Part shown: in pieces, positions 36,415-48,700 of the stretch
How positions within the stretch are numbered: the first letter of the stretch is position 1
Layout of the letters: the number at the start of each line of letters is the position of its first letter
Notes under the pieces: generated by a model
The model's database searches: none
Seen by the model: only the letters and a program-made list of their open reading frames with translations
Told to the model about the DNA's origin: nothing
DNA from: Boothiomyces macroporosus
Lineage: Eukaryota; Chytridiomycota; Chytridiomycetes; Rhizophydiales; Terramycetaceae
Reading direction: 5' to 3'
Assembly (NCBI GenBank): GCA_027604185.1
Contig: JADGKB010000052.1
Location: 36,254-100,253 of the forward strand
DNA: 64,000 bases
Program-made: the position numbers and the translations under genes

Positions 36415-37244
36415 CTAAATTCGCTCACCTGCTTGGTTGATTTTCTCTTGAATGGCGGCATGCTTGAAACTAGTTTGAGGAATACTTTTAATCACTTTTA
36501 TTACATTTCATTCTTTACATTCACCTTTTTGATATTCCTGAATTGGAGTCGAAAAAGCAGCTTTTCTGCCAAACATTACATTTGTTGTGCTGGCTTCGTG
36601 TTGATGAGCTTGTCCTGCTTTATGCCCGTAAACATTAGGAGTGTCTTTATGGATAGAATCATGTAGTAACTTGGCATCTGACGAGCAGATAGCAGTTCCA
36701 CTGCCTTTAACGGCGTAATCAGTCCAAAATGTAATTGGTTTCTCAAACTTTTTTCTCAATTCCTACGATTACTTTGCATGTACTTGGTCAGGCAGTTCAG
36801 TTCCTAATTTTCGAGTGGGAGGGAAAACATCAGTGTGGGCAAAATCGTTCGCAGTTGTAGTTTTCCAATGGTCCTTGTCATCAACTGGGGCGACTTGCTC
36901 TTCATGCCTATATTACTTTAAACTTACATTGCTCGTTTAAGCAACTCTGCCTCCAGATACTGCCTTCGCTTCCCTAGACTATTTTGAACGGCTCTTTGAG
37001 ATGTTGAATAAGCATCGGAACTGGTGGTGCGATATGAAGGCTTCTCTTTACTATTATTTTTCAAAATATCCTTGATAAATTATAAAGTTACATCGTGTCC
37101 TTGTTTCGATAGGGCTATGATATTAGATCTCTCTTTAATGATTTTGTCGCCAACAGCGCGTTCTTCAACCCAGTTCTCCAATAAAGTTGCTCCTACGCCG
37201 TTATGTCTATTCCATGCTGACGAGTGGTCAGATTCGTGTCTCAT
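36415..37244 (-). CDS. SPAG8: SPAG8-like axonemal microtubule inner protein, 5 exons
   Basis: A 246-residue product. Introns are 37071..37091, 36908..36927, 36755..36772 and 36495..36524 (21, 20, 18 and 30 nt). The order of blocks follows animal SPAG8: GATLLENWVEERAVGD near the N-terminus, YRTTSSDAYSTSQRAVQNSL with GKRRQYLEAELLKRA, KTTTANDF, KPITFWTDYAVKGSG, and TTNVMFGRKAAFSTPI near the C-terminus. The TTTxxDY/F boxes are characteristic of proteins bound inside ciliary doublet microtubules. The start at 37244 (MRHESDHS) is chosen because the upstream open frame is not protein-like. The last intron is the least certain, but the sum is in frame. The gene implies a flagellated life stage. Confidence 0.72.
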
Positions 37245-37396
37245 TAGGATGATTGACTTGTAAAAAAGTTTGACATACGTCATTCGAAATGGTGGCATCA
37301 ACGACCAATCAAAACAATAGCATGTACAAGTGAGTGCCATTGTCTGGAGAGATTGTAAAATCCATTCCTTGATTATTTTTCACTAGATCGCTACCC

Positions 37397-39298
<1,902 letters not shown>

Positions 39299-39465
39299 TT
39301 GTAATATTTACTAACGTAGATGTGGGTTATTTCAAATACCAATAAAATATATGTGATGATTATGAATTTTATCCGCCTCCACAAACTAGTCTAAGGCTCT
39401 AATTCTCCGAGTGATTAAGCTGCATATGATTGACGGGTCACCCGTTTTTTGACAAGAGTTCAAAA

Positions 39466-41105
39466 ATGTCATCTTATACTCGTCAAGAAGTCGCAACTCA
39501 CAACTCAGCAAAAAGCGCATGGATCATCGTCGATTCGATCGTCTACGATATCACCAAGTTTGCCGGATTACATCCGTAATTGACTATTAATGTTAGTGGT
39601 GGTGAATTGTTGATTTTGGAACATGCAGGAAAGGACGCAACCGAAATCTTTTACGCTTTCCACAGACAAGATGTATTGCAAAAGTATCAGCGATTGGCGA
39701 TTGGATCTATCACCAATGAAAAGCAGCAGATTATTCAAAATACTCCTGGATCAATCTCCAAAGTGCCATATGCCGAACCAAGTTATTTGCAAGGTATGTA
39801 GCAATAGCAAAATATCATTTGGCAGAACTGATGCTAGGCTTCCATTCACCGTACTTTAACGAAAGCCACAAGAAATTCAGACAAGCTGTTAGACACTTTG
39901 TACAAACTGAAATCTTGCCGGAAGCAACAGCGTTCGATGAAGCAGGAAAGCCTGCTTCAAAAGAAATGTTTAAAAAGATGGGAGAATTTGGCCTTTTGGC
40001 TGCAAGAATGGGGCCTGGTCCTCATTTGAAAGCATTCAAATTACCTGGTGGAGTAAAGCCAGAAGAGTTTGACTATTTCCATGAACAAATTGCCCACGAA
40101 GAAGTATGCATCCTTGGACTACCTGGATACCAAGATTCAATTGGTACTGGTATGGTAATTGGTTTGCCTCCGGTAATGAACTTTGCAAGAAAGGAAGTAA
40201 GAGACAAAGTTGTTCGCGAAGTACTTACTGGACAAAAAACCATCAGTTTGGCCATCAGTGAACCAAACGCAGGTTCTGATGTTGCAGCAATTGCCACTAC
40301 TGCTGTTAAAACCCCCGATGGTAAACACTATATCGTAAATGGTGTAAAGAAGTGGATTACCAACGGCGGGTTTAGTGACTATTTCTCTACTGCTGTATTG
40401 ACTGGCAAAGGACACGGCGGAATCTCCATGTTGCTGATTGAACGAACTGAAGGTGTAGAAACTAAGGGCATCAAAACTTCATACTCGTCTTCTGCTGGAA
40501 CCGCCTACATTACTTTTGAAAATGTTAAAGTTCCAGTCGAAAACCTTTTAGGTAAAGAAGGAGGTGGTTTCCCTGTCATTATGGTAAATCAATCTTGATT
40601 CTAGTTCAACTTCAACCATGAAAGATGGTTTATTGTTGCCGGCATGGTAGCAGCCTCAAGAAAAGTGGTCGAAGAGTGCTTCAAATGGGCAAACCAACGA
40701 AAGGTCTTTGGAAAATCCCTTTTGGAGCAACCTGTGATTCGTAACAAGTTGGCACATATGGTAACAAAAGGCTAAGCATAGGTGTCTCAAGTAGAATCTA
40801 CAAACAACTGGTTGGAAAACATTACCTATCAAATGACAAAAATGTCTTACAAGGAAGCCGCAATTAAACTTGGTGGCCCAATTGCTTTGTTGAAATTGTT
40901 GTCTACCAGAGTAGCCCACAATGTAGCTGACGAAGCATGCCAAATCTTTGGAGGAAGAGGTATTACAAAGACAGGTATGGGCAGATATGTTGAAGGATTC
41001 CAAAGAACCTACAAATTTGGGGCTATTCTTGGTGGATCAGAGGAAATTATGGCCGACCTTGGTATTCGCCAAGCAATGCGCAACTTCCCAAATGCCAGAT
41101 TGTAA
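39466..41105 (+). CDS. Cytochrome b5-acyl-CoA dehydrogenase fusion, 5 exons
   Basis: A 510-residue protein, with exons 39466..39575, 39597..39793, 39838..40583, 40605..40760 and 40782..41105. Residues 1-75 form a cytochrome b5 domain with the heme motif HPGGE and a second heme His in AFHRQD. The remainder is an acyl-CoA dehydrogenase: SLAISEPNAGSDVAAI, KKWITNGGF, NFNHERWFIVAGM, and a C-terminal block QIFGGRGITKTGMGRYVEGF with ILGGSEEIMADL. This two-domain fatty-acyl-CoA oxidising enzyme is typical of fungi. Three introns are 21 nt. The second is 44 nt if SYLQGFHSPYF is to be restored; a 20-nt alternative (gttatttgcaaggtatgtag) is also in frame but inserts extra residues. Confidence 0.92.
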
Positions 41106-41168
41106 TAAATTTCAATTCTATTCAGCCCCGAGTCTGAAATATTTTTTTCGTTTTTTTTCTTTTTGAAA

Positions 41169-42350
41169 ATGGACGAGCATAAATTTCTGGTTATCGCAGG
41201 AACCTACGAACGATTGCTGTACGGCTTAAATGGTAGTATGGCAGAGAAGGAACTTGTCCCATCTTTTATTTACCCTGCTCATATATCATGTATCACCGCT
41301 TTAGCTTGCACGCCGCGATTTTTAGCGACTGGCTCTACAGACGAACATGTAAAGCTGTATGATTTGAAAATTCGAAAGGAAATCGGGTCTCTGATGCATC
41401 ATAGTGGCACTATAACCGGACTGTCCTTTGTTGGAAAACACCATTTGATTACAACCTCAGAAGACGGCTGCATAGGAATTGTTCGCACTTCTGATTGGGA
41501 ACATTTAAAGAGTTTACAAGGACATGTTGGTACTGTTCTGGGGCTTGATGTACATCCAAGTGGAAAAGTTCTGTTGAGTGTTGGAAAAGATAAAACACTA
41601 AAATGTTGGGATTTGCAGCGAGCAATCTGCTCCTTTTCAATGAAACTATCCGGCCTTCCTAATAAGGTGAAGTGGTCTATTACTGGAACCCACTTTGCGG
41701 TATTTTTTGACAAGATGGTACAAATTAACGACTTGGAGAGCGGTAAAATAATTGGAAAAGTAGAGCAGAAAACAAGAATCAATAGTGGCTGTTTTGCGCA
41801 TCTCTTGGACGGAGAGGAAAAGTTGGACGTGTTTGTCATTGGAGGAGACGACAAAATGCTAAGAATTTTCAAATTGGATGGCACATTGGTTGGAACTTGG
41901 GAATCTGGGCACAATTTTAGAGTAAAGGATCTTTCCTTGCTTTCAGGCACAAACATATTAGCTACCTGTGGGTCTGATGGCACCATATTTATTTGGGACT
42001 TGCAGGCGTGCTATACTCATGTAAAAGAAAATCCGCAAGAAATTGCTAATATTGCACCTCAAATTGCCACTTACAATGCAAAATGTAGGCTTACTTGTAT
42101 AAGGATTGTCGATGCCAAAGACGTCAAGCAAACAAAGAAAACTGTTGAAGATAAACCGGAATGGCCAGAATCAGACTATGAAGTAGCTGAAAAGAAAGCA
42201 AAGATCACAGTTACTTTTGAAGACGATAAGCCAAAGACTGAAATCAAAAAGAAAGTAAAGAAAATCAAAAAGAAAACAAGCACGCTGACCATGGACAAGA
42301 AGGGAAAACCGTTGAAATTTGCAAAGGTTTCCAAGAAGAGCAAACAGTAA
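41169..42350 (+). CDS. MAK11: Mak11/PAK1IP1-like WD40 protein, single exon
   Basis: A 393-residue nucleolar-type WD40 protein. The N-terminus FLVIAGTYERLLYGLNG and the first repeats (FLATGSTDEHVKLYDL, then SLMHHSGTITGLSFVGKHHL) match Mak11/PAK1IP1, an assembly factor of the 60S ribosomal subunit acting with Rlp24. At least six WD repeats are visible, for example VLLSVGKDKTLKCWDL and LATCGSDGTIFIWDL. The tail is Lys-rich (KKVKKIKKKTSTLTMDKKGK), as in other pre-ribosomal WD proteins. ATG 41169 is used rather than the TTG two codons earlier. No introns. Confidence 0.9.
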   Translation: MDEHKFLVIAGTYERLLYGLNGSMAEKELVPSFIYPAHISCITALACTPRFLATGSTDEHVKLYDLKIRKEIGSLMHHSGTITGLSFVGKHHLITTSEDGCIGIVRTSDWEHLKSLQGHVGTVLGLDVHPSGKVLLSVGKDKTLKCWDLQRAICSFSMKLSGLPNKVKWSITGTHFAVFFDKMVQINDLESGKIIGKVEQKTRINSGCFAHLLDGEEKLDVFVIGGDDKMLRIFKLDGTLVGTWESGHNFRVKDLSLLSGTNILATCGSDGTIFIWDLQACYTHVKENPQEIANIAPQIATYNAKCRLTCIRIVDAKDVKQTKKTVEDKPEWPESDYEVAEKKAKITVTFEDDKPKTEIKKKVKKIKKKTSTLTMDKKGKPLKFAKVSKKSKQ

Positions 42351-42448
42351 TTTAATAAATGGCATTTATCTTCACGATTTTTTGGTATAATTGGCCATGG
42401 ATACAAATCCACACACGCTTCTGGTTAAGGCTTTTTCCAAAAGATACC

Positions 42449-43130
42449 ATGAGGAATCCTCTGGCTAAAAACAAGGTAGTAGAGAAAAGCACGATAAACA
42501 GACGCAAAGGTACAGCAATAACTTACTTAGCGGTGTTGAATGAAATAAAGAGATTGGCAACAGCATTTGAAAAGGCCCAAGATGGAAGCGGGACGATTAA
42601 TAAGGATCAATTCAAAGCCGTAATCTACAATTAATCTAGGTATTGGCTGCCAACGTAGTACACTGGTCCGCTGGGGCACAGCTGTTATTCCTGGAAAGAC
42701 TATTTGACGCATTTGACGTTGACAGAAGCGGAACAATTGATTACAACGAGTTTATCACTGGGCTAACTGTGTACTTTGAAGGAACAGAGATCCAAAAGAG
42801 CGAATGTAAGAGAATGATAACAAAGTGACTTTTCAGATTTATGACATTGACAAGAGCGGAGATATTCAGCCAAAGGAACTAGTAAAAATCATGGCAGAGA
42901 TGGTACTTGATATTTCACATAGTACAGTAGCTATTACAAAACAGACAAGACCGAAGAAGTACAAAAGATTGTTCATCAAGTTTTCGAAGATTTGGATATC
43001 AATGGCGATGGCTCACTGGTATTTCATTGATTGACAACAGAGCATAAACGAGTTTCGCTTAATGACAATCAAGGAGCCTCTCTTTACCGACTTTGTTGCC
43101 CAGTTCTTGGAAATCCCAGACCCAAAGTGA
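42449..43130 (+). CDS. EF-hand protein, calaxin/EFCAB1-like, 6 exons
   Basis: A 192-residue protein, with exons 42449..42509, 42531..42619, 42640..42805, 42826..42902, 42923..43018 and 43041..43130. One degenerate and three good EF-hand loops are visible: DVDRSGTIDYNEF, DIDKSGDIQPKEL and DINGDGSLSINEF. The spacing and the C-terminal FVAQFLEIPDPK resemble calaxin (EFCAB1), a calcium sensor of outer dynein arms, but calcineurin-B-like and other four-EF-hand proteins are alternatives. No N-myristoylation Gly follows Met. Introns are 21, 20, 20, 20 and 22 nt. The first is in frame and stopless. The start at MRNPLAKNK is the best in-frame choice. Confidence 0.72.
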
Positions 43131-43277
43131 ATAAATAAACTGCTTTCGTACTCTTGCACCTGCAAACCTCTTTGATGCAGTTTCGGCATTCTCCTTTGTT
43201 GTTTCAGAGCCTGGGCGCCCCGAGCGCCATTCAAAAAGTATTTAATCGAGTAGATTTTTAAATTCAGCACCTAGTGA

Positions 43278-44375
43278 ATGGCTGAGGAGAAGGAAATCCA
43301 GGAAACTTATTTGGAGGTTGAAGAAACCGAAACCCCAAGATCTTCCAGGGAGTTGGCCCGTGGAGAAACAAAGGCGATTCAGCGCAAAAAGAAAAAGATA
43401 AAGAATGAAACTGGTTATAAATTCCATGAATTCAAAGTTGCCGGTGGTAGTGTTATTGATGACATCTACATTCCAGTTCTTGTTTATACAGCCTGGGCCG
43501 CAATCTGGACTGTCATCTACCAGCAAACAAAAATCAGCATTGCCCTTCAGCCAATTGTCATCACTCTCTTGTCTACTGTGCTTGGTCTCTTGCTTGTCTT
43601 CAGAACAAACACTTCCTACGATAGATACTGGGAGGCTAGAAGGCTCTGGAGTACTCTGTTTACTCATAGCAGAAATCTTTCAAGACTAATTTGGTACGAC
43701 GTTGACGCTGCAGGAGACCGGAAAAAAGTAGCTGAAAAGTTTGGTGCTGTTAATCTTGTTGTCGCATTTGCCGTTGCTTGCAAGCACTACTTGCGTGGCG
43801 AAAAAGGATTCCACTATGAAGATTTGCACAATCTCCTTATTCATGTTCCAGACTTTAAACCTGGCCAATATCACCCGGAAACAGACTCTTTGCCGCTCGA
43901 AATCACTTTCCACTTGGCTTCGTACTTTAAAAGAACACGTAAGGAAGGTATGGTGGATGCTGTTGCCGGAGGTCAAATGATTATCGCCCTCAACGGATTG
44001 ACTGATTCCTTAAGCAGCTTTGAAAGAATTGTATTCTCGCCAGTTCCAATTGCTTACAACATCCACTTGAAGCAAATTATAATGTTCTATTTGCTGCTTT
44101 TGCCATTCCAGATTTTCAGCACTGGATACAGCGCAATCTTTATCACTTTCTTGGCAGCATTCTGTCTACTTGGAATTGAAGCAATTGGTAGCGAAATTGA
44201 AAATCCATTTGGATACGACCACAACGATCTGGATCTACAAGGATTCTGTGAAGAATTGAAGGCTGAAATGGCTCAATTGTGCGAACGTCCTACTGCTTTA
44301 GAATCCACAGCATGGTCGTTGCCTGCAGAATTATCCGACTTGACAAAGCTCAAATCGTTTGCAAACAGGAAATAA
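43278..44375 (+). CDS. Bestrophin-like (UPF0187) membrane channel, copy 1
   Basis: A 365-residue, intron-free member of the bestrophin/RFP-TM (YneE-like) family of anion channels. Key segments are IYIPVLVYTAWAAIWTVIY (TM1), TLLSTVLGLLLVFRTNTSYD with RYWEAR, and two further hydrophobic hairpins around HLKQIIMFYLLLLPFQIF and AIFITFLAAFCLLGIEAIG. It ends with the conserved EIENPFGYDHNDLDLQGFCE. The N-terminus (1-50) is charged and cytosolic. The gene lies head-to-tail with a close paralogue. Ion selectivity is not deducible. Confidence 0.9.
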   Translation: MAEEKEIQETYLEVEETETPRSSRELARGETKAIQRKKKKIKNETGYKFHEFKVAGGSVIDDIYIPVLVYTAWAAIWTVIYQQTKISIALQPIVITLLSTVLGLLLVFRTNTSYDRYWEARRLWSTLFTHSRNLSRLIWYDVDAAGDRKKVAEKFGAVNLVVAFAVACKHYLRGEKGFHYEDLHNLLIHVPDFKPGQYHPETDSLPLEITFHLASYFKRTRKEGMVDAVAGGQMIIALNGLTDSLSSFERIVFSPVPIAYNIHLKQIIMFYLLLLPFQIFSTGYSAIFITFLAAFCLLGIEAIGSEIENPFGYDHNDLDLQGFCEELKAEMAQLCERPTALESTAWSLPAELSDLTKLKSFANRK

Positions 44376-44553
44376 ATTTTAAGTTACTATTGATTACTCT
44401 GAGTTGAACCATTATTTGGCAAGTTGAGATCTGTCAACATTTGTTGTCCGCTGTAATTGAAATTTATCTCAGCATTCTACTATACCAATCACAGTACTCC
44501 ACAATTTTCTGTTTCAATTCTCCTTGAGCGGCGAGTCAGGCTCTTTCCTTTCA

Positions 44554-45690
44554 ATGAACCAGGAAGTTAAAATTGAAATTGAACAATACACTCCTAGGCC
44601 ATCCTCAGAGATTCTCAGGAGCGAAAGCCTGCCTGTTCATCACCGTAAAGTAAAAGTGGAAAATGTTGCTGGGTATGACTTTCATGAATTCAAAATTCGG
44701 GGAGGAAGTGTGGTAGGAAACATTATTATCCCTGTGCTAGTATATACCCTCTGGGCCCTTGTCTGGACATTTATAGCGCAAAAGGGCTTATCCGATATAT
44801 CCATTTCAAACGTATTTATTGTGATTTCCTCTACTGTCTTGGGTTTGCTGCTTGTGTTCCGTACGAATACTGCTTATGATCGATATTGGGAAGCAAGAAA
44901 GTAATTGAATATTGATGTAGGCTATGGGGCTCGCTCCTCACCCATTGTCGAAATTTATCTAGGACGATTTGGTACGATCTAGATGCCAAAGGTGACAAGA
45001 ACATTGTGTCGCAAAAGTTGGGAGCAATCAACTTGATTGTTGCTTTTCCGATCGCTTGTAAGCATCATCTTCGAGATGAGCACGGCTTTCATTATGAGGA
45101 TTTGTATAATTTGTTGTTACATGTACCAGACTTTCAACCCGGACAATACCATCCTCAAACTGAATCTGTACCTGTGGAAATATCTTATCATATTTCGTCC
45201 TATCTGAAGAAAATTAGAGCTGATGGGTTGATGGATGCACCATCTGGGGCCCTACAATTGGCGACACTGAACAGCATGATCGATGTGCTCTCAAGTTTCC
45301 AAAGGATTGTATTTTCACCTGTTCCTGTTGCCTACTCTATCCATTTAAAGCAAATTATTATGATATACCTCTTGTTGCTTCCTTTCCAAATTCAGAATCT
45401 TGGATGGAATGCAATCACAATAACCTTCCTTGCAGCGTTTTTCTTCTTGGGTATTGAAGCGATAGGTAATACATTTGTTAATAACAGGGCACGAAATTGA
45501 AAATCCATTTGGCTATGATCCAAACGATTTGGATCTCCAAGGGTTCTGTGATGAAATCAGAAGAGAGCTTGGTAACATGATAGACCGGCCTTCAAAACTT
45601 CCGTGTTCCGATTGGTCTACACCAGTAGATCTTAATTCCTTTGATCAGCTTCGTCGTGTAGTCAGCACTAGAAGAGCAAAAGAACAATAA
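44554..45690 (+). CDS. Bestrophin-like (UPF0187) membrane channel, copy 2, 3 exons
   Basis: A 364-residue paralogue of the upstream gene, with the same layout: NIIIPVLVYTLWALVWTFIA, VLGLLLVFRTNTAYDRYWEA, HLKQIIMIYLLLLPFQIQ, and the ending EIENPFGYDPNDLDLQGFCD. Exons are 44554..44900, 44921..45465 and 45488..45690, with introns of 20 and 22 nt. Its sister copy has no introns at the same positions, so the pair differs by intron gain or loss after tandem duplication. ATG 44554 is used; an upstream TTG keeps the frame open. Confidence 0.9.
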
Positions 45691-45787
45691 ATGGTATTAA
45701 CGGAGGAACGTTCCTGTTTTTATTTCGCTTCTTGCGAGGATAACATTTAGTTTCTGCGCTGAACAACTGGATGAGTTTTCCCCAATA

Positions 45788-48700
45788 CTAGATCCAACTC
45801 ATCCAGCCTTCATACATTTTTGACAAGTTGTTGATATCTGTTGCACTTCTCACAAGGTAATCCACATGTTCCTCGATAGAATTATGCTTGTGGTCGGGAT
45901 TGTCAGCACCATCCAGCTTTGCCTTGATTAGTTTCAAAACATTGACAGCAGTAAGGTTGCGAGTTTGTTCTAAGTTATCAATGCAATTACCTCGATTGAA
46001 CTTCTGTGTATCAATCTCCTCGGTGTCATTTTGCAATTTAGTTTCAGAAACTTCGCTGCGAGTGTATTCTTTTAGTGTAGAGAAGGTGAATATGGTCGAT
46101 ATAACCTTTACAACTTCGTTCGATATAGATTGCACGCTAATTTGCTATTATTAGCTTCATTTTACTAATTCCTGAACCAAATTTCCTTCCTTGGTTTCCG
46201 CCAGAGCATTGCAGATTTTCTGAGCTTTGTGCACATTCTCCTTGACTTCTTTCCATTGCTTTTTACACATCTCAAGTTAGAAACGATTTTACAATAAACG
46301 AATTCAATACTTCCTCACTGTAAGCTGTGTCCTTTGAATAGTTTAGGATGTTGTCTATGATTTTCAATATTGGCTCAACAATTTTCTTCATAGATTCAAT
46401 GGCTTGGTGCAGTTTAGATACGCTATTATTCAACACGTCATTAGAGTCCTCAATCTAAAGTTAAATTCATGTACATGTAGTCCATCAATGCTTGAGTTCA
46501 GATGTTCGAGCGTTCCATCCAAGACCCCCTTCCTGGATATCAATTCAAGTCTATCTCCATAACTAATCACATTTTCTAGATTTTGTCCAATCTTCCAATT
46601 AATGGTTCTAATGTTTTCCGTTGGTAAGCGACCCTCCTCCACCAAAATTAATCCTTTACACATACTGGTAAATTCTGCAATCTAGATTAGCTTGATTTAC
46701 GATTGACTTTTCATAATCTAAATTATACGAATCTCCAACAGATTTAGATTCATTTGGGGCCCCTTCAAAATCTTCAAACGACTTTTCGAGTTTTTGTAGC
46801 TCAGAAATATGCCCCGAGAGAGTTTGAAGGTATTGCTTGCGATAGCTCAAAGCAGGAATGTCGTCAAAATTAACGTACAAGCTTTGTGCATGAATTCGCT
46901 GATATCGTTCAAGTGCCATCTTTTTAATTGAAATTAGTTCCTTGATGTTTTCCAAACTAGAAACTGCGCGAAACTCCAAAGACTCTAGGTATTTTTCAGC
47001 TGCCTTTGATGTCACACATTTTTGCATATCCTTCAAGCCAACCAAAGTAATATCTTCATTTCTAATGTAGAAATTGAGAATTTTTCTTGCAGAGTCCACG
47101 ATAGAAACATTTGTATTTTCTGATAAGCTCGAAAAAGTTCCCCAGGTTTTAACTACGTTTATCGAAATGTCTGAACCCAAGCTAGAAATATATTGTGTTA
47201 GTGTATGGTTTAAGGGTTTCAAAAAGACTTCCCTTAACACCAATTCGATATAAGATTTTAATGCTTGTTGAGATTTTTTGAATTTTGGATGATGACGGAA
47301 CAATTTCGATTCGTCGAAAACGATTACGAATTCAGCGGTTGGATCCACTTTTACAAGACTAGAATTGGAAATGAAATCGATTCCATCCCTGAAAAATGAA
47401 CCCACTAGAACTACAAGTTTCAAAAATAATTTGCATTTCAGAGAGCTGCCATAATTTTGAATTGATTCTACCATGTCTTCCACGAGCGTCATCATGTTGC
47501 TGATCTGACTGTATATAATCTGTGCTTCGTGATCTTCTTCCGAAATAATGTGGATAAACTCTTCAAAGCTGTCCTGAACTTTACCAACGCTTGCATAATA
47601 TTGTGTGGTATTACTGTCAACATTCAGCAGGCTGGCTGCTTCGTCAGCAAGACTAGAAACCTTCTCACAGAGCAAGTGGACTGCTGACAACCCTCGCACC
47701 AAACTCTTGACTGTTAGCGGCATGATCTCCCGCAATAAAATGTAAGAAAGTTTTTCAAACCCAAGCTGTATTTTTTCCAGTGGGAATTGTTTCAAATGTT
47801 TCAAAGTTGTACCCTTATCCTTTATGAATTTGTTTGCTGACAGTTGATGAAATATTTCCAGGAGAGAAGAGAAAACCCCTGCTAGTATTGAACAGTACAC
47901 TGGATCTAGAGCATTTGAATCATCTTCTGACTGGATTAGTCTGCTTCCAAAGTATAATTGTGTACTGGATAATACTATGTTGAATTTATCCCCCATGAAA
48001 TTTTGCAAATGATTCTTTACATCATTCCCTTTCCCAAACCGGTGAATAATCAACGCAAACTCACTCATAATATATAGCAAGTGGCATTTGATAACAATAT
48101 TGTTGTTTCCTTGCAATTTGGTTCCAAGTTTGTCAATATTTAAAGGGGCTTTCAATGACTTTAAATCATATACTGCCTTTGACAGCATGTTCAAACTATC
48201 ATCTTTGCTGAAAATAACTTTATACATACTATCCATATGGTGAATCCTGCTGGAACTTTTTAAATCCAAAAGATTGTGAACCGAATCAACCGCAAATTTG
48301 CATGCAGAAGTTGAAAAGCTTTCTTCTATCACTGCCGATAAAACGTCCATTTGCTTACCGAAATAGTCCTGTGCTACAAACAATTTAAAATCAGACTCCA
48401 AGAAATTCGAATACCATTCTATGCTGTTCAATACCAAACTGAAAACCGTTTTCCTTTTTCGAATGTATTCTGCAAATTTGTTTCCAAAGGAAAAATCCTT
48501 GCTTCGTTCATCAACAGATTCTAGCAAAACTTTGCGGAGCGATTCGAAATTTTTCTTGAAGTTTAGCAAAAACTTTTTGTTTGCAAAGTGCTTCAATTTC
48601 ACTTCATCGTAGCATTCTGAAATTACCGTCTTTGCCTGATTCAGTTTTTCCTCGGAAATGTCCAACAATAACCCATCATTAATTTGATTCAGCTCCATGG

